Shown piece after piece: positions 40,651 to 48,329 of a DNA stretch of 64,000 bases (the first letter of the stretch is position 1; each line of letters begins with the position of its first letter). The notes beneath the pieces were generated by a model. The model searched no databases and was not told the DNA's origin. It saw only the letters and a program-made list of their open reading frames with translations. The position numbers and the translations under genes were made by a program. The stretch is taken from contig NZ_CP108442.1 of NCBI RefSeq assembly GCF_041435355.1, forward strand, positions 4,586,501-4,650,500. Reading direction: 5' to 3'. The stretch comes from Streptomyces sp. NBC_01276 (GTDB lineage: Bacteria; Actinomycetota; Actinomycetes; Streptomycetales; Streptomycetaceae).

Positions 40651-41618
40651 CCCGGGTCGCGGCCGTCGACTGCGGTACGAACTCCATCCGCCTCCTCGTC
40701 GCGGACTGCGACCCGGCCACCGGTGACCTGGTCGAGCTGGACCGCCGGATGACGGTCGTCCGGCTCGGCCAGGGCGTGGACCGGACCGGCCGACTGGCCC
40801 CGGAGGCGCTGGAGCGCACCTTCGCGGCCTGCCGCGAGTACGCCGCGGTGATCAAGGAGCTGGGTGCCGAGCGGGTCTGTTTCGTGGCCACCTCGGCCTC
40901 GCGGGACGCCGAGAACCGCGACGACTTCGTCCGGGGCGTCCTGGACATCCTGGGCGTGGAGCCCGAGGTGATCTCCGGGGACCAGGAGGCCGAGTTCTCC
41001 TTCACCGGCGCCACCCGCGAACTCACCGGCCACACCCACCTGGAGCGGCCCTTCCTGGTCGTGGACATCGGCGGCGGCTCGACGGAGTTCGTGGTCGGCG
41101 AGGAGCACGTACGGGCGGCCCGCTCGGTGGACGTGGGCTGCGTCCGGATGACCGAGCGCCACCTGGTCGTGGACGGGCAGGTCACCGACCCGCCGACCGC
41201 CGCACAGGTCGCCGCCATGCGCGCCGACATCGAGGCGGCCCTGGACCTGGCCGGGCAGACGGTCCCGCTGGACGGGGCCCGCACCCTGGTGGGCCTGGCG
41301 GGCTCGGTGACCACGGTCGCCGCGATCGCCCTGGACCTGGCGGAGTACGACTCTTCGGCGATCCACCACTCCCGGATCCCCTACGAGCGGGTCCGCGAGA
41401 TCAGCGAGCGCATGCTCGCCTCGACGCACGCCGAACGCGCCGCGATCCCGGTGATGCACCCGGGCCGGGTCGACGTGATCGGCGCCGGCGCCCTGGTCCT
41501 GCTCGCGATCATGGAGCGGACGGGAGCCGCCGAGGTCGTGGTCTCGGAGCACGACATCCTCGACGGCATCGCGATCAAGGCAGCAGAAGAGGCCGAGGCC
41601 GCCAAGCAGCGGTCTTGA
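40647..41618 (+). CDS. Exopolyphosphatase / guanosine pentaphosphatase (Ppx/GppA)
   Basis: A 323-residue member of the ASKHA phosphotransferase fold. The phosphate-1 loop AAVDCGTNSIRLLVA lies at 5-19, catalytic Glu in ATSASRDAENRDDF, and the phosphate-2 loop LVVDIGGGSTEFVVGEE. It hydrolyses inorganic polyphosphate or pppGpp to ppGpp; sequence alone does not separate these. It is the short actinobacterial form without the extra C-terminal domains of the E. coli enzyme. GTG start overlaps the DUF501 stop. A 15-bp hairpin ends the operon. Confidence 0.9.
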   Translation: MTRVAAVDCGTNSIRLLVADCDPATGDLVELDRRMTVVRLGQGVDRTGRLAPEALERTFAACREYAAVIKELGAERVCFVATSASRDAENRDDFVRGVLDILGVEPEVISGDQEAEFSFTGATRELTGHTHLERPFLVVDIGGGSTEFVVGEEHVRAARSVDVGCVRMTERHLVVDGQVTDPPTAAQVAAMRADIEAALDLAGQTVPLDGARTLVGLAGSVTTVAAIALDLAEYDSSAIHHSRIPYERVREISERMLASTHAERAAIPVMHPGRVDVIGAGALVLLAIMERTGAAEVVVSEHDILDGIAIKAAEEAEAAKQRS

Positions 41619-41636
41619 CCTGCTGCACGGCTGAAC

Positions 41637-41670
41637 GGCGGCGCTCCGGTGAGTCCACCGGAGCGCCGCC
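41637..41670. terminator. Bidirectional terminator between ppx and relE
   Basis: GGCGGCGCTCCGGTG (41637-41651) and its exact complement (41656-41670) form a 15-bp stem with a 4-base loop, between convergent genes. Confidence 0.85.
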
Positions 41671-41684
41671 GCCGTATTCTGCGT

Positions 41685-41954
41685 TCAGATGGTGCGGTAG
41701 GCGTCGCGACGGTCGCCGACCTTGACGACGAGGACGACGAGCTCGCCGTCGAGCACCTGGTAGGCGATCCGGTAGCTGCCGACCCGGAGCCTGTAGAGGC
41801 CGGAGGGTCCGGTGAGTTCCTTGATGTCGGCGTCCTCGCGGAAGGGGTCGTCCCCCAGCGCGGTCAGGGCGGCGAGGATCCGCATGGCGGCCGGCTTGTC
41901 GATCGCCCGGAGCTGCCTTTGCGCGGCGGTCGTGAACCGGAACGCGTACTTCAC
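41685..41954 (-). CDS. RelE/ParE-family toxin
   Basis: An 89-residue protein with the RelE fold pattern: KYAFRFTTAAQRQLRAIDKPAAMRILAALTAL, then ELTGPSGLYRLRVGSYRIAYQV and the C-terminal strand LVVLVVKVGDRRDAYR. Arg residues in YRLRVGSYRIAYQV and the final DRRDAYR match the positions used by ribosome-dependent RNases of this family to cleave mRNA. It looks intact. The start overlaps the antitoxin gene stop by 4 bases (ATGA), the usual antitoxin-toxin coupling. The antitoxin appears damaged at its N-terminus, so how the toxin is restrained is unclear. Confidence 0.88.
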   Translation of the reverse strand: MKYAFRFTTAAQRQLRAIDKPAAMRILAALTALGDDPFREDADIKELTGPSGLYRLRVGSYRIAYQVLDGELVVLVVKVGDRRDAYRTI

Positions 41955-42376
41955 GCCGCGCCGTCACCCCGTTCGCTGAACAGGTCGGCGAGGAGCTCGG
42001 CCATGGTCACGGTCGGTCCGCCCTCGGCGAGCACGGCTTCTGCCTCCCGCGCGAGCAGTTCGTCAGCCGCTTCTTCCAGCGCGTTGAAATCGGCGATCGG
42101 TACGAGGGCGGCCACCGGGGCACCGTTGCGGGTGATGATCGTCGGGGCGCCCTGCTCGGCCCGGTTGCCCGTCGTGGGCCGGTACGGCTCGCACCGGCCG
42201 CCCGGAGTCCCGTGGGCGGCCTTCGCGCGTCCCGGGGCTGAACATCGTGTTCCGCCCGATGGGGTGGTCGTGGTCGGGGCGAGTGAGGGCCGAGCGGAGG
42301 CCGAGCGGAGGCCGGGCGGAGGGCTCGCGGAGGCCGAAAGTCCCCTCCTCCGCACGAACTTCGTGAAGTTCTTCAC
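41951..42376 (-). pseudogene. Phd/YefM-type antitoxin with disrupted N-terminus
   Basis: The C-terminal 75 codons read as a good Phd/YefM antitoxin (NRAEQGAPTIITRNGAPVAALVPIADFNALEEAADELLAREAEAVL ... MAELLADLFSERGDGAA). Upstream of NRAEQG, where the family has about 15 more residues of the DNA-binding strand and helix and an ATG, the frame runs into Pro/Ser/Arg-rich text with no plausible start. The only in-frame starts are GTGs at 42376 and 42355 without ribosome-binding sites. The simplest reading is a 5' deletion or replacement. A genuine short form initiating at a rare codon cannot be ruled out. The toxin reading frame downstream is intact. Confidence 0.5.
42292..42324. repeat. Three tandem 11-bp units
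   Basis: GAGCGGAGGCC occurs twice in tandem (42292-42302, 42303-42313), followed by the variant GGGCGGAGGGC. They lie exactly where the antitoxin reading frame loses homology. Confidence 0.6.
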
Positions 42377-42378
42377 AA
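42361..42378. promoter_or_regulatory. Rex-like operator 1 upstream of ndh
   Basis: TCGTGAAGTTCTTCACAA matches the Rex (NADH/NAD sensor) operator TTGTGAANNNNTTCACAA at 13 of 14 defined positions. It overlaps a second palindrome, GAACTTC-GT-GAAGTTC (42356-42371). It is 319 bases upstream of the ndh start. Confidence 0.6.
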
Positions 42379-42645
42379 GGAAAAAGGGCCTGTTGGGCCG
42401 CGGGGAGGGTCCTTCGAGGGGTTCTCGGGGGTCGCGAGGCCGTTTCTCCGTGTGTTTGTGCGAAGAAGTAGGGCTGCGGGTTTCGTATCAGAGGTATGGA
42501 CGAAGAGCGGTGGTCCAGTCCGGTTCAGGCCCTGGAGGCCAGTTCAGGACGGGTGAACAACGATTTCCGATCCACTCCGGTTCCCGTTGTGCGCCATGAT
42601 CTGGGTCACGTGGGCCGCGCAGTGTAGCAGAGGGTCTGTGGCACC
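42379..42645. other. Gene-free ndh upstream region
   Basis: No gene recognised between the first and second Rex-like operators. The block is G-rich near 42395-42440, then unusually AT-balanced, and holds no clear terminator or tRNA. Promoter elements could not be assigned with confidence. Confidence 0.5.
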
Positions 42646-42663
42646 TTGTGAAGGGGCTCACGA
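42646..42663. promoter_or_regulatory. Rex-like operator 2, ndh-proximal
   Basis: TTGTGAAGGGGCTCACGA matches the Rex operator at 12 of 14 defined positions: the first half-site is perfect and the second has two changes. It lies 34-51 bases before the start codon. GATACT at 42685-42690 is a candidate -10 ending 6 bases before the ATG. Confidence 0.65.
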
Positions 42664-42696
42664 GCGTCACCCCTTGGGGTGCTGGATACTCGTTCC

Positions 42697-44082
42697 ATGA
42701 GCACCACGGAGCGTCCCAGGATCCTCGTTGTAGGAGGTGGGTACGTAGGCCTGTACGCAGCCAAGCGCATCATGAAGAAGATGCGCTACGGCGAGGCGAC
42801 CGTCACGGTCGTCGACCCGCGGTCGTACATGACCTACCAGCCCTTCCTCCCCGAAGTGGCCGCAGGCAGCATCTCGCCTCGGCACGTCGTCGTCCCGCTG
42901 CGACGCGTGCTGCCCAAGGCTGAGGTTCTCACCGGCCGGGTCACCACCATCGACCAGGACCGCAAGGTCGCCGTCGTCACGCCGCTGGTCGGCGAGGCGT
43001 ACGAGCTGCCCTTCGACTACCTGGTGATCGCGCTCGGCGCCGTCTCCCGCACCTTCCCGATCCCCGGCCTCGCCGAACAGGGCATCGGCATGAAGGGCGT
43101 CGAAGAGGGCATCGGCCTGCGCAACCACGTCCTCGAGCAGCTCGACAAGGCCGAGTCCACGACGGACGAGAACGTCCGCCGCAAGGCGCTCACCTTCGTC
43201 TTCGTCGGCGGCGGCTTCGCCGGCGCCGAGACGATCGGCGAGGTCGAGGACATGGCCCGCGACGCCGCGAAGTACTACTCCACGATCAAGCGCGAGGACA
43301 TGCGCTTCATCCTGGTCGACGCGGCCGACAAGATCCTTCCCGAGGTCGGGCCCAAGCTCGGCACCTGGGGCAAGGAGCACCTCGAGTCGCGCGGCATCGA
43401 GATCTACCTCAACACCTCCATGGACTCCTGCGTGGACGGCCACGTGGTGCTGAAGAACGGCCTTGAGGTCGACTCCAACACCCTGGTGTGGACCGCGGGC
43501 GTCAAGCCCAACCCGGTCCTGGCCCGCTACGGCCTGCCGCTCGGCCCCCGCGGCCACGTGGACGCCGAGCCGACCCTCCAGGTCAAGGGCACGGACTACA
43601 TCTGGACCGCCGGCGACAACGCCCAGGTTCCCGACATGGCCGCCCGCAAGGCCGGCGTCGAGAACGCCTGGTGCCCGCCGAACGCCCAGCACGCGCTGCG
43701 CCAGGCCAAGGTCCTCGGCGACAACGTGATCTCCGGCATGCGGGGCTTCCCGCAGAAGGAGTACGCGCACTCCAACAAGGGTGCGGTGGCGGGCCTCGGC
43801 CTCCACAAGGGCGTCGCGATGATCGTCATGGGCAAGATGAAGATCAAGCTCAAGGGCCGGCTCGCCTGGTACATGCACCGTGGCTACCACGGTCTGGCCA
43901 TGCCGACCTGGAACCGCAAGATCCGCGTCTTCGCCGACTGGACCCTCGGCATGTTCCTCAAGCGCGAGGTCGTCTCCCTCGGAGCGCTGGAGACCCCGCG
44001 CGAGGAGTTCTACGAGGCCGCCAAGCCGGCTCCGGCCCCGGCCGCCGCCTCGGCTCCGGCCCAGAAGGCCAAGGCTTCCTGA
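42697..44082 (+). CDS. ndh: Type II NADH dehydrogenase (NDH-2)
   Basis: A single-subunit, non-proton-pumping NADH:quinone oxidoreductase, peripherally bound to the inner face of the membrane. 461 residues. The FAD Rossmann motif RILVVGGGYVGLYAA lies at 9-23, with TYQPFLPEVAAG, LVIALGAVSRTFPIPG, the NADH motif FVFVGGGFAGAETIGEVEDMA, and IWTAGDNAQVPD near the quinone side. A Pro/Ala tail ends the protein. ATG 42697 has no Shine-Dalgarno site and lies 6 bases after GATACT, so it is probably leaderless. Two Rex-like operators upstream suggest repression when NADH is low. Confidence 0.95.
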   Translation: MSTTERPRILVVGGGYVGLYAAKRIMKKMRYGEATVTVVDPRSYMTYQPFLPEVAAGSISPRHVVVPLRRVLPKAEVLTGRVTTIDQDRKVAVVTPLVGEAYELPFDYLVIALGAVSRTFPIPGLAEQGIGMKGVEEGIGLRNHVLEQLDKAESTTDENVRRKALTFVFVGGGFAGAETIGEVEDMARDAAKYYSTIKREDMRFILVDAADKILPEVGPKLGTWGKEHLESRGIEIYLNTSMDSCVDGHVVLKNGLEVDSNTLVWTAGVKPNPVLARYGLPLGPRGHVDAEPTLQVKGTDYIWTAGDNAQVPDMAARKAGVENAWCPPNAQHALRQAKVLGDNVISGMRGFPQKEYAHSNKGAVAGLGLHKGVAMIVMGKMKIKLKGRLAWYMHRGYHGLAMPTWNRKIRVFADWTLGMFLKREVVSLGALETPREEFYEAAKPAPAPAAASAPAQKAKAS

Positions 44083-44126
44083 CCCCGGCACCCGCCGGCA
44101 GGAACCCGAGCAGTACCCGTACGTCC

Positions 44127-44170
44127 CCGAAGGGGCCGCCCGCCATCCGTGGTGCGGGCGGCCCCTTCGG
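44127..44170 (+). terminator. ndh terminator
   Basis: A 17-bp perfect stem with a 10-base loop starts 45 bases after the ndh stop. Confidence 0.85.
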
Positions 44171-44248
44171 CGTACCCGGTGCCGGTTCTGATTGACGCGT
44201 GCCCGAAACGGGTAGGCCGTTCGGTCGGAACTTATGGAGGTGCCTACG

Positions 44249-45625
44249 ATGACCGACGCCGCGCCGCGGCTGGCCGCTCTTGCCGAAACCCTGCTGGGCG
44301 CCCCCCTGCCCGTACGCATACGAGCCTGGGACGGCAGCGAAGCCGGTCCCGCCACCGGCCCCACCCTGGTGATCGAAAACCGGCGCGCACTGCGCCGCGT
44401 CCTGTGGATGCCCGGGGAACTCGGGCTGGCCCGCGCCTGGGTCGCCGGGGACCTGACGGTCGACGGCGACCTGTTCGAGGTCCTGGACCGGGTGGCCGGA
44501 CTGCTCTGGGAGCGGGAGCCCGCCGAGGCACCCGCCACGCCCGCGCCCCGCACGGGCCTGGGCAAGCTCACCGCCCTGCGCCCCCACCTGCCCGCGCTCG
44601 CCTCCGGCGCCGCCGGGACGGCCGCGTTACTCCGCGATCCGGTGAGCCGGGCCGCCGTACGGGAGCTCGTGGCCCTGGCCCGGCCCTGGGCGGCGCCCGC
44701 GCCGCCCGCGGAGGAGGCGGCCCGCAGGGGCGGGCAGATCCACTCCAAGGGCCGCGACCGCCAGGCCATCAGCCACCACTACGACGTGGGCAACGCCTTC
44801 TACGAGCACGTCCTCGGGCCCTCGATGGTCTACTCGTGCGCCTACTGGAGCCCCGGCGGGACCCTGGAGGAGGCCCAGCGCGACAAGCTGGACCTGGTCT
44901 GCCGCAAGCTGGGCCTCAAGGAGGGCGACCGGCTCCTCGACGTCGGCTGCGGCTGGGGCTCCATGGCCCTGCACGCGGCCCGGGAGTACGGGGTCCGGGT
45001 CACCGGGGTCACCCTCTCCCGCGAACAGGCCGCCTACGCCCGCAAGCGGATCGCCGAGGAGGGCCTGACCGACCGGATCGAGATCCGGGTTCAGGACTAC
45101 CGGGACGTCAAGGACGGCCCGTACGACGCCATTTCCTCCATCGGGATGGCCGAACACGTCGGCGCCGAGCGCTACCGCGAGTACGCCCGCACCCTGCACG
45201 CGCTGCTCGCCCCCGGCGGCCGGCTGCTGAACCACCAGATCGCGCGTCCGCCGGAGGCCGACGAAGAGGCCTACCGGATCAACGAGTTCATCGACGCCTA
45301 CGTCTTCCCCGACGGGGAGCTGTCCCCCGTCGGCACGACCGTCGGCGAACTGGAGCGGGCCGGCTTCGAGGTCCGCGACGTGGAGGCGCTGCGCGAGCAC
45401 TACGCGCTCACCCTGCGGGCCTGGGTGGCCCGGCTGGAGGAGCACTGGGAGGAGGCCGTACGCCTCACCTCGCCCGGCCGCGCACGCGTCTGGCGTCTCT
45501 ACATGGCGGCCTCCGCGCTCGGCTTCGAGCACGGCCGGCTCGGGGTCAACCAGATCCTGGCGGTACGGCCCGGGGGCGCGGCGGCCTCGGGGTTGCCGCT
45601 GAGGACGCGTACGTGGGGCGCGTGA
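44249..45625 (+). CDS. Cyclopropane-fatty-acyl-phospholipid synthase-like methyltransferase; contains a TTA codon
   Basis: A 458-residue SAM-dependent enzyme of the CFA / mycolic acid methyltransferase family, which methylenates or methylates unsaturated acyl chains in membrane lipids. The N-terminal 150 residues hold the lipid-binding region (LVIENRRALRRVLWMPGELGLARAWVAGDL). After a Pro/Ala linker come HSKGRDRQAISHHYDVGNAFYEHVLGPSMVYSCAYW, SAM motif I LLDVGCGWGSMALHAA near 228, and the catalytic SIGMAEHVG. ATG 44249 has GGAGGTG at the right distance. Codon 127 (44627-44629) is TTA, so its translation should depend on the bldA tRNA encoded 5 kb downstream. Confidence 0.9.
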   Translation: MTDAAPRLAALAETLLGAPLPVRIRAWDGSEAGPATGPTLVIENRRALRRVLWMPGELGLARAWVAGDLTVDGDLFEVLDRVAGLLWEREPAEAPATPAPRTGLGKLTALRPHLPALASGAAGTAALLRDPVSRAAVRELVALARPWAAPAPPAEEAARRGGQIHSKGRDRQAISHHYDVGNAFYEHVLGPSMVYSCAYWSPGGTLEEAQRDKLDLVCRKLGLKEGDRLLDVGCGWGSMALHAAREYGVRVTGVTLSREQAAYARKRIAEEGLTDRIEIRVQDYRDVKDGPYDAISSIGMAEHVGAERYREYARTLHALLAPGGRLLNHQIARPPEADEEAYRINEFIDAYVFPDGELSPVGTTVGELERAGFEVRDVEALREHYALTLRAWVARLEEHWEEAVRLTSPGRARVWRLYMAASALGFEHGRLGVNQILAVRPGGAAASGLPLRTRTWGA

Positions 45626-45657
45626 CGGCGTAGCGGTGCGACCGGGAGACCGGACGC

Positions 45658-45692
45658 CGAAGGGCCCCGGGGGAGTGCCCCGGGGCCCTTCG
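45658..45692. terminator. Bidirectional terminator
   Basis: CGAAGGGCCCCGGGG and its exact complement (15-bp stem, 5-base loop) separate the convergent methyltransferase and ABC permease genes. Confidence 0.85.
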
Positions 45693-45719
45693 TGCGCGTG
45701 CGCCGCGTCCGCTGCCCGG

Positions 45720-48263
45720 TTACTCGGTCTTGATGGCGGTCAGCATGTTCAGCCGGGCGGCGCTGCGGGCCGGCCACATGGCGGCCAGGACGCCGACCAG
45801 TCCGGCGAGGAGGAAGAAGATCCCGATCCGGTCGAAGGGGATCACCAGCTCGTAGCCCGGGACGGAGCCCGCGATGGTCCGGCCGCCGGCCCAGGCGAGG
45901 AAGACGCCGACGCCGATGCCGAGGACCGCGCCGAAGAGCGAGATGACCACGGCCTCCAGGCGGATCATGTTCTTGACCCGGCCGCGGTCGAGGCCGATCG
46001 CCCGCAGCATGCCGATCTCCTGCTGGCGCTCGTAGACCGACATCGCGAGGGTGTTGATCACGCCGAGGACCGCGATGATCAGCGCCATGCCGAGCAGGCC
46101 GTACATGATGTTCAGGGACGTGTTGATCATGCCGGCCATCTCGTCGCGCATGGCGGCCTTGTCGGAGACCTTGATGGCCGGGTTCTTGCCGAGGGCGTCG
46201 ACGACGGCCTGCTGGCCCCCGTCGGAGGTGCCGCCGGAGACCTTGACGAGCACCTCGGGCAGGTACTGGGACTCGTTGTGCGCGGCGAGGATCCTGTTGT
46301 CGAGGACGTAGTCCTCCAGCTGGTCCTTGCCGTCGTACAGGGCTCCGACCTGGAGCCGGCCCTTCTGGCCGTCGTCGTACTGGACGTCGACGGTGGAGCC
46401 GACCGACAGGCCCCTCTTGCCCGCCTCCTCGGCGGAGACCATCAGCTTGCCCTGGCCCAGGGAGGCGAGGTCACCGGCGGTGGTCTTCACGTTCAGCACC
46501 GCGTCGAGGGCGGCCGGGTTGACGCCGCTCACCGTCCGGTGGCCGTCGCCGATCTTGACCATCTCCATCGTCTTCGGGGAGACGGCGGTGACGCCCTTGC
46601 CCTTCTCCAGGGCGGGGAGCACGGACTTGTCGAGGTTCATGCCCTCGCCGGCCATCGTGACGCGGTAGTCGGCCTTGATGTTCTGGGTGCTGAGCCGGTC
46701 GATGGCCTGGCCGACGGTGATGCCGATGACCGACATGGCGGTGACCAGGGTGAGGCCGATGGTCAGCGAGGCGGCGGTGACGGCGGTGCGGCGCGGGTTG
46801 CGCACCGCGTTCTGCGCGGCCAGCTTGCCGGAGACGCCGAACACCTTCTCCAGCAGCGGGCGGACCGCGGCGATGACCGGGCGGGACAGCATCGGCAGCA
46901 GTACGAACAGGCCGATGACCAGGAAGAACGCGCCGCCGGCGATCGTGGTGCGGCCCTCGCTCTTCTGGCTGGCGCCGAGCAGGACCACGCCGACGCCGAT
47001 GACGGCCAGGACGCTGCCGATGATGTTGCGCAGCACCAGGGACTTCATCGTGGCGGGCAGGTGGACGCTGCCCATGGCGGCGACCGGGGCGATCTTGGCG
47101 GTCCGGCGGGCGGGCAGCCAGGCGGCCAGCATGGTCACGAGGACACCGATGACCAGGGCGACGACGACGGTCATCGGAGCGATGATCAGCGAACCGGCCG
47201 GGATCTTGGCGTTGAAGAGTTCCATCGCGGAGCGCATGGCGACCGCGAGGCCGATGCCGCAGGCCAGGCCGATGACCGAGGAGACGAGGCCGACCACTGC
47301 GGCCTCGGCGAGGACCGAGCGCTTGACCTGGCCGCGGTTGGCGCCGACGGCGCGCAGCAGCGCCAGCTCCTTGGTCCGCTGGGCGACCAGCATGGTGAAG
47401 GTGTTGTAGATCAGGAAGATGCCGACGAAGAGGGAGACCCCGGCGAAGATCAGCAGGCCGGTGCTCATGCCGGACATGGCCGTCTCGATGTCCTTGGCCT
47501 GCTCGGCCGCCAGCGCGGCGCCGGTCTTGGCCTCGGCGCTCTTGGACAGCAGCGGCTTGACGTCGGCGAGCAGCTGGTCGGCGGTGGTGCCGGGCTTCGC
47601 GGCGATGGAGAGCTCGCGGTAGAAGCCGGGCTGGAGGTAGAGCTCCTGGGCGATCTTGGTGTCGAAGAGCACGAGGCTGCCGCCCGCGTTGACGGCGCCG
47701 TCCTCGGTGGTGAAGACGCCGGTGAGGGTGAACTCCCGGACCGGGCCGTTGGTGGCGACGCGGACCTTGTCGCCGACCTGGTACTCGCCCTTGGCGGCGC
47801 TGTCCTTGTCGAGGGCGATCTGGTCGTCCTTGACCGGACCGGTGCCCTCGGTGAAGGCGTAGCGCGGGTCCTTGCCGTCCTTGACGGGGGCGAAGTTGGC
47901 ACCGGCGTTGGCCCAGCCGCTGCCGATCAGCTTGCCGTTCTGGTCGCCGACGCCGGCGAAGCCCTGGACGCGGCCGGAGACCGAGTCGACGCCGTTGACG
48001 GCCTTGATCTTGTCGAGGGTCTGCTGGCCGATGCCGGGGTCGCCCTGCTTCTGGCCGTCCTCAGCGCGGCCGCGGCCGTAGTCGGTGACGGAGACCGCGA
48101 CGCCCTCGTAGGACTTCGCGGACTGGTTGGACATGGCCTTGCTGAGCGTGTCGGTGAACACGAGGGTGCCGGAGACGAACGCGACGCCGAGGGTGACGGC
48201 GAGCACCGTCATCAGCAGCCGGGCCTTGTGCGCGAGGACGTTGCGCAGGGCGGTACGGAACAT
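45720..48263 (-). CDS. FtsX-family ABC permease, system B
   Basis: 847 residues with the same plan as the 15783-18356 permease. The first membrane helix is ARLLMTVLAVTLGVAFVSGTLVFTDT. An ectodomain of about 240 residues leads to the first core with KELALLRAVGANRGQVKRSV. Two middle spans and a second ectodomain precede the second core with QQEIGMLRAIGLDRGRVKNMIRLE. The coupling helix is 'ELALLRAVG' or 'EIGMLRAIG'. It lies 66 bases after its ATPase gene. Large ectodomains suggest a role at the wall, such as antibiotic-peptide sensing or extrusion or hydrolase activation. The substrate is unknown. The C-terminus ends in LNMLTAIKTE, paralogous to the MNVLNAIASE end of system A. Confidence 0.92.
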   Translation of the reverse strand: MFRTALRNVLAHKARLLMTVLAVTLGVAFVSGTLVFTDTLSKAMSNQSAKSYEGVAVSVTDYGRGRAEDGQKQGDPGIGQQTLDKIKAVNGVDSVSGRVQGFAGVGDQNGKLIGSGWANAGANFAPVKDGKDPRYAFTEGTGPVKDDQIALDKDSAAKGEYQVGDKVRVATNGPVREFTLTGVFTTEDGAVNAGGSLVLFDTKIAQELYLQPGFYRELSIAAKPGTTADQLLADVKPLLSKSAEAKTGAALAAEQAKDIETAMSGMSTGLLIFAGVSLFVGIFLIYNTFTMLVAQRTKELALLRAVGANRGQVKRSVLAEAAVVGLVSSVIGLACGIGLAVAMRSAMELFNAKIPAGSLIIAPMTVVVALVIGVLVTMLAAWLPARRTAKIAPVAAMGSVHLPATMKSLVLRNIIGSVLAVIGVGVVLLGASQKSEGRTTIAGGAFFLVIGLFVLLPMLSRPVIAAVRPLLEKVFGVSGKLAAQNAVRNPRRTAVTAASLTIGLTLVTAMSVIGITVGQAIDRLSTQNIKADYRVTMAGEGMNLDKSVLPALEKGKGVTAVSPKTMEMVKIGDGHRTVSGVNPAALDAVLNVKTTAGDLASLGQGKLMVSAEEAGKRGLSVGSTVDVQYDDGQKGRLQVGALYDGKDQLEDYVLDNRILAAHNESQYLPEVLVKVSGGTSDGGQQAVVDALGKNPAIKVSDKAAMRDEMAGMINTSLNIMYGLLGMALIIAVLGVINTLAMSVYERQQEIGMLRAIGLDRGRVKNMIRLEAVVISLFGAVLGIGVGVFLAWAGGRTIAGSVPGYELVIPFDRIGIFFLLAGLVGVLAAMWPARSAARLNMLTAIKTE

Positions 48264-48329
48264 GGGATCTCAGTCCTGGGGCTGGAAGTCTGTGCGGAGG
48301 GCTGCGGGGGGCCGCCGGGCGGCGCCGCT

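Noticed and set aside
42356-42371. GAACTTC-GT-GAAGTTC as an antitoxin self-operator
   Set aside because: It is a good palindrome, but the overlapping TCGTGAAGTTCTTCACAA fits the Rex consensus better and has a plausible target gene. The antitoxin also appears to have lost its DNA-binding end.
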